The notes beneath the pieces are model-generated. The model saw nothing but the letters and a program-made list of their open reading frames with translations, was not told the origin of the DNA and searched no databases. Made by a program: the position numbers and the translations under genes. Below are positions 1-5,774 of a stretch of DNA of 5,774 bases, one piece after another. The stretch lies in assembly GCA_002422955.1 (NCBI GenBank), contig DITY01000046.1, positions 7,573-13,346 of the forward strand, in the 5' to 3' direction. The stretch comes from Planctomycetaceae bacterium UBA6172 (lineage in GTDB: Bacteria > Planctomycetota > Planctomycetia > Pirellulales > Pirellulaceae). The number at the start of each line of letters is the position of its first letter. Positions within the stretch are counted from its first letter, which is position 1.

Positions 1-2
1 GC

Positions 3-776
3 AACCTGCAGATCGCGACTTGGGCCCTGGGCGGGTTCGGGCCGACGCAATTGGCCGATGAAACCGTGATGTCGATCTTCACTCAGATCGTTCATGGCTT
101 CGACATCCTGGCGCTGCAGCAGGTCCGCATCGGCGAACGCGACTTCCTCGATCGCTTGGTCGCACGACTCAACCGCGGCGGCCGGCAATACGAGTACTTG
201 AGCACCGCCGATGTGATCAGCTGGCCGGGCGACAATTCCCGCGACCAGATGGTGTTCCTGTACGACGCGCGGCGGGTGGTCGCCGACCGGACACAGCTTT
301 ATCAAATCGCCGACCCCGATCGGCGTTTGACTTATCGCCCGTTGGTGGCCTGGTTCCGCGCGGCTCAAGCCGATCCCCAGCGGGCCTGGACTTTTTCACT
401 GGTCAACATGCAAGTCGAACTGGCAGCGGCCCGCAACGAAGTGCTGCAGATCCCCAGCCTGATCGCCGCCGTTCAGGGTGACGGTCGCGGCGAGGACGAT
501 GTGATCGTGGCCGGCCTGTTCCAAGCCGATCACGCCTACTTGGCGGGAACCGTCGGTGACCGCAAGCACTGGATCGCCAACCGCGACCGCGCGACGGACG
601 TCGACGGCCGGCACCAGACCAGCAATCTGATCATCGACCGCCGCAACACGACCGAATCGCTGATGCGCGGTGGCGTCACGGATTTCTTGCGACTGCACAA
701 CCTCAGCATCGAGCATGCGAAGCGGGTCAGCCCACACCTGCCGGTGTTTGCCGAATTCAGCCCCTGGGAAGGGTAA
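3..776 (+). CDS. EEP (DNase I-like) superfamily protein, probable pseudoenzyme, 5' end outside the window
   Basis: The frame is open from base 3 to the TAA at 774-776, and the true start lies upstream: the residues before the TTG at 51 (IATWALGGFGP) already match the first beta strand of the endonuclease/exonuclease/phosphatase fold. Other scaffold segments are recognisable: DILALQQVR (about 102-128), VFLYDARRV (about 252-278), LVAWFR, FSLVNMQ, VIVAGLFQAD (501-530) and SPHLPVFAEF near the end. Active members are Mg2+-dependent nucleases or phosphatases using N, E, H, D, N, D and D-H residues. Here those positions read A (24-26), Q (120-122), Q (411-413), L (516-518), Q (522-524), S (621-623) and P (732-734); only the last His (735-737) is kept. 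I infer a non-catalytic or re-purposed protein. Codon use looks normal and there is no frameshift, which argues against recent decay. Whether the missing N-terminus carries a signal or membrane anchor cannot be seen. Fold assignment is fairly sure; function is unknown. Confidence 0.82.
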   Translation, partial: NLQIATWALGGFGPTQLADETVMSIFTQIVHGFDILALQQVRIGERDFLDRLVARLNRGGRQYEYLSTADVISWPGDNSRDQMVFLYDARRVVADRTQLYQIADPDRRLTYRPLVAWFRAAQADPQRAWTFSLVNMQVELAAARNEVLQIPSLIAAVQGDGRGEDDVIVAGLFQADHAYLAGTVGDRKHWIANRDRATDVDGRHQTSNLIIDRRNTTESLMRGGVTDFLRLHNLSIEHAKRVSPHLPVFAEFSPWEG

Positions 777-802
777 TTGGCGGCGGTTGATCACCGGATC
801 AT

Positions 803-833
803 TTGCCACGCGAATCGACGGCCGTGATACAAT
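803..833 (+). promoter_or_regulatory. Candidate sigma70-type promoter for the cytochrome/DUF1501 pair
   Basis: TTGCCA at 803-808 matches the -35 consensus at five of six positions. TACAAT at 828-833 matches the -10 consensus at five of six and is preceded by TGA (825-827), which makes an extended -10. The spacer is 19 bases, slightly long, but an extended -10 tolerates a poor -35. Transcription would begin near 839-841, leaving a leader of roughly 36-38 bases before the ATG at 877. The position in the only sizeable gap of the window supports it. It is a pattern match only. Confidence 0.45.
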
Positions 834-854
834 GGGGGAGCGAAATTTTCCCCC
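834..854 (+). repeat. Short inverted repeat at the predicted transcription start
   Basis: GGGGGAG (834-840) can pair with TTCCCCC (848-854) around a 7-base AT-rich centre, giving six Watson-Crick pairs and one G-T pair. It begins directly after the -10 hexamer, so most of the left arm would lie upstream of, or at, the transcription start. An RNA hairpin would then be incomplete, and a protein-binding site in DNA is at least as plausible. A chance origin in GC-rich sequence is possible. Confidence 0.3.
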
Positions 855-876
855 GCCTCATGGCCCCGGGTGCCCG

Positions 877-3800
877 ATGCGTCCTTACGCCTGCCTCTCC
901 TTTCCCTCCCGTAGGTCCCGCCCGACTCGTTGGCGCGACCCACGTCACGCCGCCGGGTTCCGCTGGTTGGTCACCCTCGTGATCGTCGCCGCGGCGTCCA
1001 GCCGTTCCCTGGCGACTGCCCAGGCTGCCGAGGAGACGCCCAGCGTCGCCGTGGCCGACGTGCCAACGGAGCAGCGGGAACTGAGTTTCAACCGAGATAT
1101 CCGGCCGCTGCTCAGCGCCACCTGCTTCCGCTGCCATGGGGCCGACGAGGCGACGCGGCACGCCGACCTTCGCTTGGACAAGGCCGATGCCGCCGCGGAA
1201 CGGCTCGCCTCGACCGAACTGTCCGAGAACGTCGTCTGGCAACGGATCAACTCGACCGATCCCGAAGAGGTCATGCCGCCGCCGGACGAACAGCATCAAC
1301 TGACCGCGGAACAGAAGGAATTGATCGGCCTGTGGATTCGCCAGGGGGCGAAATACGAAGGGCACTGGTCCTTCGAACCGGTCCGCCGCGCCGAACCGCC
1401 AGAGATTGCGGCCGAATTGGCCCCCGCGGCGGGCGCGCCCAGCGCGGACTGGCAATCGCCGGTCGATCGGTTCCTGCTCAGCGAAATGCTGCGTGGTGGG
1501 CTGCGGCCTCAGCCGAGCGACCAACGCGAAGTGTTGATCCGACGGGTCGCCTTCACGCTGACCGGATTGCCGCCAACGCTCGACCAGATCGACGCGTTTC
1601 TGGCGGATACCTCCCCCGACGCCTACGAAAAGATGGTCGATCGGTTCCTCGAGTCGCAGCACTATGGCGAGGAGATGGCTCGGCATTGGTTGGATGTGGC
1701 GCGGTACGGCGACACGCACGGGCTGCACCTCGACAATATTCGCCAGATCTGGCCCTATCGCGACTGGGTGGTCAGTTCTTTCAATCGCAACCAGTCGTTC
1801 CGTGACTTCACGATCGATCAGTTGGCCGGCGACTTGCTGCCCGAGCCGACCCAGTCCCAGTTGGTCGCCACCGGTTTCAATCGCTGCAACGTGACGACCA
1901 GCGAAGGGGGGGCGATCAACGAGGAGTTCCTGTATCGCTACGCCGTCGACCGGGCGAGCACGACGATGCAGGCCTGGTTGGGGCTGACGGGCGGCTGCGC
2001 CGTTTGTCACGACCACAAGTACGACCCGATCACGATGAAGGATTTTTACTCCTTCTATGCGTTCTTCTACAGCGCTGCCGATCCGGCGATGGACGGCAAC
2101 CGCGACGACACCCCGCCGTTCTTGAAGCTCGCCACGCCCGAGCAAGCGGCGCGGCAAGAAAGCCTCCGCGCGTTGATCGCGGCGACCGAAAAAGGGCTGA
2201 ACGAAGCGGCCGCCGCAGCGGTAGGCCGCCTCAACACGGAAGCCCATGAACAGCCTGTCTGGGACGTGTGGCTGGATGACCTGCGGCCGCTCGGGTCGAG
2301 CCAAAACAACACCTCGCGGAACGCCGAGCAATGGGTGTTCGGCGACGCCATCAACCCTCCCCTCGGGCAACGGGCCCTGCGGATGTCGTATGGTGACTTC
2401 CACGAACAGACCATCAGCGGCGGCTTGGTGCCACGCGTGATCCCGCAGGCGGCGACGGTTGAGGTCTGGTTGCATGTCGATACGCTGCATCCGCCCAAGG
2501 CCGTGCTGCTGGAACTGAACACCTCCGCCGGCAAACGGCGGTACGCCTGGGGCGAAACGGCGACGCTGGGCCGCGGCAACTTTGACGACGCCAACAACGT
2601 CCGCGTCGGTGACCTTCCGGCGGCGGGACGCTGGGCGCGGGTCACCATCCCCGCCGAACAGCTCCATTTGGAACCGGGCGTGACGGTCGACTCCTTCGTT
2701 CTCGCCCAGTTCGGGGGCGTGGTGATGTGGGATGGACTGGGCGTCCGTGGCTCGGCCCCCGCCGTCAACGACCCGCGAGCCGACTGGTTGGCGTGGGCCA
2801 ATCACGCCAAAGGAAAGGACATCCCCGGCATCCCCGGCCCCGTCGCGGCGGCGCTGAAGACGCCCCCGGAAAAGCCAGCCCCGCCCGCTCCGGTCGAGCC
2901 CGCCAAACCTGCTGACGAGCCGCCTGCAGCCCCTGCCAGCGAGCCAGCGGTCCCCGCGCCCGCGAATCCTCCGGCGCACCCTTGGGATGACGCGATGGTC
3001 GCCCAGATCCGCGCCGCGTTCCTGACGCACGTCGCGCGGGAAGTGCCTCCCGAAATCGCACGGCTCCGCGCCGACTGGCTGCGAACTTCGACCGAGCTAC
3101 AAACGCTCGGCGATTCGATTCCGGGGACTTTGGTTTATGGCGAATTGCCCCAGCCCCGCCAGGCTCACGTGATGGCGCGGGGGCAATACGACGCGCCGAC
3201 CGATGCGGTCGAACCGAGGACCCCCGACTCGTTGCCGACACTCGTGTTGCCGACCGACCGCAACCGTGCCAATCGCCTCGACTTGGCCTATTGGCTGGTC
3301 CGCGACGATCACCCGCTGACCGCGCGGGTGACGGTCAACCGGTTTTGGCAGCAGGTTTTCGGCACCGGCATTGTCGAGACCACAGCCGACTTGGGCACCC
3401 AGGGGGCGCTCCCCAGCCATCCCGAACTGCTCGATTGGCTGGCGGCCGACTTCGTCGCCTCGGGTTGGGACGTCAAGCGATTGATGAAGCAGCTGGTCAC
3501 TTCGGAGGCGTTCAAGCAATCGAGCCGCTCCGAGCCGGATGCGCTCGCCCGCGATCCCGACAATCGGCTGCTCGCCCGCGGGCCACGGATCCGTTTGGAA
3601 GCGGAGCAGATTCGCGACCTGTCGCTGGCCGCCAGCGGACTGCTGAATCGCCAGCTCGGCGGTCCGGGGTTCCTCAGCTACCAGCCGCCGAACATCTGGG
3701 AGCCGGTCGGCTATGCCAACAGCAACACGCGTTATTACCTGCGGGATTCGGGCGACACGATCTACCGCCGCAGTCTGTATGGGTTCATCAAGCGGACCGC

Positions 3801-4221
3801 GCCGCCGCCCTTCATGAGCAATTTCGATTCGCCCAACCGCGAGCAGTTCTGCAGTCGCCGAGACCGCGGCAACACGCCGCTGCAGTCGCTGCAACTGTTG
3901 AACGATCCCACGCACGTCGAAGCGGCGCGGGTGCTAGCGGAGCGGACGCTGCGCGACGTGACGGGGGCCCCGGGAGAGCGGATCGATCGGATGTTCCGCC
4001 AGGTGCTCGCGCGTTACCCGGACCTGACCGAACGGGCGCAGCTGGTGGCGTTGCAGGAGCAATTCCGCGCCCGCTATCAAGCGGATCCGGCCGCCGCCGA
4101 CGCACTGATTCGACTCGGACAAAGCGAGCCGGCGGCGGTGGTCGAACCGGTCGACTTGGCGGCCTACACGCTGATCGCCAACCTCATACTCAACCTCGAC
4201 GAAGCGATTACGCGAAACTGA
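877..4221 (+). CDS. Exported PSCyt1-DUF1549-DUF1553 planctomycete cytochrome-domain protein
   Basis: This 1114-residue protein has the full architecture of the large planctomycete PSCyt family. The ATG at 877 is chosen because it gives an Arg-rich n-region, a hydrophobic core (residues 30-42, WLVTLVIVAAASS) and a cleavage-like AQA-AEE at 48-53; an in-frame ATG at 832 would overlap the putative -10, and no clear Shine-Dalgarno is visible. PSCyt1 spans about 68-165 with haem motif C83-F-R-C86-H87 and a possible axial Met133 in VMPPP. DUF1549 spans about 192-400, ending in C374-A-V-C377-H378-DHKYDP. Residues about 462-626 form a beta-rich, carbohydrate-binding-like region. A Pro/Ala-rich linker follows (667-702), then DUF1553 at about 750-1010, including NRFWQQVFG, NTPLQSLQLLNDP and a C-terminal NLDEAITRN. 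It should act outside the cytoplasmic membrane as a c-type cytochrome. Substrate and redox partner are unknown. The DUF1501 gene follows 14 bases later, almost certainly in the same operon. Confidence 0.95.
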   Translation: MRPYACLSFPSRRSRPTRWRDPRHAAGFRWLVTLVIVAAASSRSLATAQAAEETPSVAVADVPTEQRELSFNRDIRPLLSATCFRCHGADEATRHADLRLDKADAAAERLASTELSENVVWQRINSTDPEEVMPPPDEQHQLTAEQKELIGLWIRQGAKYEGHWSFEPVRRAEPPEIAAELAPAAGAPSADWQSPVDRFLLSEMLRGGLRPQPSDQREVLIRRVAFTLTGLPPTLDQIDAFLADTSPDAYEKMVDRFLESQHYGEEMARHWLDVARYGDTHGLHLDNIRQIWPYRDWVVSSFNRNQSFRDFTIDQLAGDLLPEPTQSQLVATGFNRCNVTTSEGGAINEEFLYRYAVDRASTTMQAWLGLTGGCAVCHDHKYDPITMKDFYSFYAFFYSAADPAMDGNRDDTPPFLKLATPEQAARQESLRALIAATEKGLNEAAAAAVGRLNTEAHEQPVWDVWLDDLRPLGSSQNNTSRNAEQWVFGDAINPPLGQRALRMSYGDFHEQTISGGLVPRVIPQAATVEVWLHVDTLHPPKAVLLELNTSAGKRRYAWGETATLGRGNFDDANNVRVGDLPAAGRWARVTIPAEQLHLEPGVTVDSFVLAQFGGVVMWDGLGVRGSAPAVNDPRADWLAWANHAKGKDIPGIPGPVAAALKTPPEKPAPPAPVEPAKPADEPPAAPASEPAVPAPANPPAHPWDDAMVAQIRAAFLTHVAREVPPEIARLRADWLRTSTELQTLGDSIPGTLVYGELPQPRQAHVMARGQYDAPTDAVEPRTPDSLPTLVLPTDRNRANRLDLAYWLVRDDHPLTARVTVNRFWQQVFGTGIVETTADLGTQGALPSHPELLDWLAADFVASGWDVKRLMKQLVTSEAFKQSSRSEPDALARDPDNRLLARGPRIRLEAEQIRDLSLAASGLLNRQLGGPGFLSYQPPNIWEPVGYANSNTRYYLRDSGDTIYRRSLYGFIKRTAPPPFMSNFDSPNREQFCSRRDRGNTPLQSLQLLNDPTHVEAARVLAERTLRDVTGAPGERIDRMFRQVLARYPDLTERAQLVALQEQFRARYQADPAAADALIRLGQSEPAAVVEPVDLAAYTLIANLILNLDEAITRN
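2821..2838 (+). repeat. Perfect 9-base tandem duplication inside the cytochrome-domain gene
   Basis: ATCCCCGGC occurs twice in direct succession and encodes IPGIPG (residues 649-654), just before the Pro/Ala-rich linker. It keeps the frame. It is probably a small slippage product in a low-complexity GC-rich stretch and has no evident function of its own. Confidence 0.6.
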
Positions 4222-4223
4222 TC

Positions 4224-4227
4224 GGAG
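4224..4227 (+). promoter_or_regulatory. Shine-Dalgarno site of the DUF1501 gene
   Basis: GGAG lies 8 bases before the ATG at 4236, inside the 14-base gap after the upstream TGA (4219-4221). The spacing is near ideal and fixes the start, which is also the start that places the twin-arginine motif at residues 12-17. The short gap leaves little room for a separate promoter, so translation from a shared transcript is expected. Confidence 0.7.
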
Positions 4228-4235
4228 ACTGACTC

Positions 4236-5720
4236 ATGGACCCACGACTCGAACTCGATCTGCTGCTGTCGCGTCGCCAATTCTTTGCCGGCTCGGGCCT
4301 GCGCCTGGGCGCGGTCGCGATGGCGGCGCTGGCCGCTCAGGCCGGCGGCGGACGAACCGCTCAAGCCGACGTGCCGTCAGCGCCGCGAATGAACCCGCCG
4401 CTCCCGGGGCTGCCGCACTTCGCCCCGAAGGCCAAGTCGGTGATTTACCTGCACATGAACGGCGGCCCGTCCCAGATCGACACCTGGGATCACAAACCCG
4501 GCCTGGCCGATCTCTTCGACACCGACCTACCCGACTCGATCCGGCAAGGCCAGCGGATCACGACGATGACCAGCGGCCAGGCGCGGTTTCCCGTCGCGCC
4601 GAGCAAGTTCAAGTTCAGCCAACACGGCCAGTGTGGTCGCTGGGTCAGCGAGCTGTTGCCCCATACGGCCGAGCGGGTCGATGACATCGCCTTGGTCAAG
4701 TCGGTCCACACCAACGCGATCAACCATGATCCGGCCTGCACGTTCGTGATGACCGGCAGCGAAGTGCCCGGCAAACCGAGCTTGGGGAGCTGGTTGGCGT
4801 ACGGGCTGGGCTGTGAGAGCAACGATTTGCCCGCCTTCGTGGCGTTGACGCCGACCTGGTCCTCCAAGGCCGCGGCTCAAGCGTTATTCACGCGGATGTG
4901 GAGCTCCGGCTTCCTGCCGACGCAGTACAACGGGGTGGCGCTGCGAAGTAGCGGCGATCCGGTGCTCTATTTGCCCGATCCGCCCGGCGTCTCCCGCGCG
5001 GACCGTCGCGCGATGCTCGATGCGTTGGCCGAGCTCAACCAACACCGCTTCACGCAGTTGGGTGACCCCGAGATTCAGGCCCGGATCAGCCAGTATGAAA
5101 TGGCCTTCCGGATGCAGACCAGCGTCCCCGAATTGACCGATTGGTCGGACGAATCGGAAGAGACGTTGAAGATGTATGGTCCCGACGTCAACACGCCCGG
5201 GACCTTCGCCGCCAGCACCTTGCTAGCACGGCGGCTGGTCGAGCGCGGGGTGCGAGTCGTGCAATTGCTGCACCGCGGCTGGGATCAACACGGCAATATC
5301 GCCGGCGATCTACCGCTGCAGTGCCGTGACGTCGATCAGCCCGCGGCGGCTTTGATCCAAGACTTGAAGCAGCGCGGGTTGCTCGATTCGACGCTGGTGG
5401 TTTGGGGCGGTGAATTCGGCCGAACCGTTTATTGCCAAGGCGGTCTGACCCGCGAAAATTACGGTCGCGACCACCATCCCCGCTGCTTCCCGATGTGGCT
5501 CGCCGGCGGCGGGATCAAGGGCGGAACGATCGTCGGCGAAACGGACGATTTCAGCTACAACGTCATCGACCGACCGGTCAACGTCAACGATCTGAACGCG
5601 ACCGTCCTGCACTGCTTGGGGATCGATCACCAGCGGTTCACGTTCCCGTCGCAGGGCCTGGATCAACGGCTGACCGGTGTCGAGCCGGCGGCCCCGGTGC
5701 GGGAAATTTTGGCGGGCTGA
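4236..5720 (+). CDS. Tat-exported DUF1501 (alkaline phosphatase/sulfatase-like) protein
   Basis: This 494-residue protein belongs to the DUF1501 family, whose fold is related to alkaline phosphatases and sulfatases; no reaction is established for the family. The N-terminus has the twin-arginine motif S12-R13-R14-Q15-F16-F17, a hydrophobic Ala/Leu-rich segment (about 21-36) and a likely cleavage site after A42-Q43-A44, so it is expected to be folded in the cytoplasm and exported by Tat. Family landmarks appear in order: HMNGGPSQIDTWDHKPG (73-89), SELLPHTA (138-145), NHDPACTFVMTG (163-174), LARRLVERGVR (330-340), GWDQHGN (348-354), WGGEFGRT (390-397), YGRDHHPRCFPMW (409-421), AGGGIKGG (423-430) and a C-terminal LGIDHQRFTF. 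By analogy with the superfamily, D350, H352, D412 and H413 are candidates for metal binding; this is inference. Length and completeness are normal for the family. It is the usual downstream partner of PSCyt/DUF1553 genes and shares an operon with one here. Confidence 0.95.
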   Translation: MDPRLELDLLLSRRQFFAGSGLRLGAVAMAALAAQAGGGRTAQADVPSAPRMNPPLPGLPHFAPKAKSVIYLHMNGGPSQIDTWDHKPGLADLFDTDLPDSIRQGQRITTMTSGQARFPVAPSKFKFSQHGQCGRWVSELLPHTAERVDDIALVKSVHTNAINHDPACTFVMTGSEVPGKPSLGSWLAYGLGCESNDLPAFVALTPTWSSKAAAQALFTRMWSSGFLPTQYNGVALRSSGDPVLYLPDPPGVSRADRRAMLDALAELNQHRFTQLGDPEIQARISQYEMAFRMQTSVPELTDWSDESEETLKMYGPDVNTPGTFAASTLLARRLVERGVRVVQLLHRGWDQHGNIAGDLPLQCRDVDQPAAALIQDLKQRGLLDSTLVVWGGEFGRTVYCQGGLTRENYGRDHHPRCFPMWLAGGGIKGGTIVGETDDFSYNVIDRPVNVNDLNATVLHCLGIDHQRFTFPSQGLDQRLTGVEPAAPVREILAG

Positions 5721-5774
5721 GCCACAGTCCGCTCGGCTGTCACGCATGGCGACTGACGCGATTGGCCGCGGCCA
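5721..5774. other. Downstream flank with no firm feature
   Basis: These 54 bases after the DUF1501 stop contain no convincing hairpin followed by a T run, so no intrinsic terminator is called. An ATG at 5746 opens a frame of nine codons that runs off the window end, but it has no Shine-Dalgarno and is too short to judge. A following gene starting here is possible but unsupported. Confidence 0.3.

Noticed and set aside
51..776. TTG at 51 as the start of the EEP-like gene
   Set aside because: The codons before it (3-50) encode residues that match the first conserved strand of the fold, so the coding region must begin further upstream, outside the window.
788..804. TGATC/GATCA hairpin followed by ATTT as a terminator for the EEP gene
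   Set aside because: The stem is only 5 base pairs, with two G-C pairs, and the T run is three bases. That is too weak to call an intrinsic terminator.
670..876. In-frame upstream extension of the cytochrome-domain gene (GTG at 670, ATG at 832)
   Set aside because: The GTG start overlaps the end of the EEP gene in another frame and gives a protein-like stretch with no family similarity. The ATG at 832 sits inside the putative -10. The ATG at 877 gives a proper signal peptide.
799..3030. Very long open frame on the minus strand (743 codons), plus others at 3097-3915 and 396-809
   Set aside because: They lie opposite clear protein-coding genes, and their translations are rich in Arg, Gly and Ala with no recognisable motif. 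This is the usual antisense shadow of GC-biased codons.
5763..5774. 12-base perfect palindrome TGGCCGCGGCCA at the window edge
   Set aside because: Such GC palindromes are common by chance in this base composition, and the sequence is cut off by the window end, so no context can be judged.
5746..5774. Possible start of a further gene (ATG at 5746)
   Set aside because: Only nine codons are visible, with no Shine-Dalgarno and no recognisable motif.

Overview
The window is GC-rich and densely coded, and it reads as a chromosomal segment of a planctomycete (phylum Planctomycetota, probably Pirellulales-like). The placement rests on two families typical of that phylum lying side by side: a PSCyt1/DUF1549/DUF1553 cytochrome-domain protein and a Tat-exported DUF1501 protein. 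The genus cannot be told from the sequence. All three recognisable genes lie on the + strand.

Bases 1-776 hold the 3' part of an open gene whose product has the fold signature of the endonuclease/exonuclease/phosphatase (EEP, DNase I-like) superfamily. Scaffold segments are easy to align by eye, but nearly every catalytic or metal-binding position is replaced. The reading frame is intact, so this looks like a maintained pseudoenzyme or a subfamily with a new function rather than a decayed gene. It is the most interesting object in the window.

Bases 777-876 are a 100-base gap with a plausible promoter (TTGCCA, then an extended -10 TGATACAAT) and a small inverted repeat next to the expected transcription start. 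They lead into a two-gene unit. The first gene (877-4221) encodes an exported protein of 1114 residues. In order it has a signal peptide, a PSCyt1 haem domain (CFRCH), DUF1549/PSCyt2 with a second CxxCH (CAVCH), a beta-rich carbohydrate-binding-like middle region, a Pro/Ala-rich linker and a DUF1553/PSD1 domain. The second gene (4236-5720) follows after 14 bases with a clear Shine-Dalgarno sequence. It encodes a DUF1501 protein of the alkaline-phosphatase/sulfatase-like superfamily with a twin-arginine signal.

The pair is a standard planctomycete module, present in many paralogous copies per genome, whose biochemical role is not established. The layout suggests a cell-envelope system that joins a c-type cytochrome partner (Sec-type signal) to a phosphatase/sulfatase-like partner folded before export (Tat). 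No RNA genes, mobile elements, CRISPR arrays or large repeats were seen. The last 54 bases show nothing firm.
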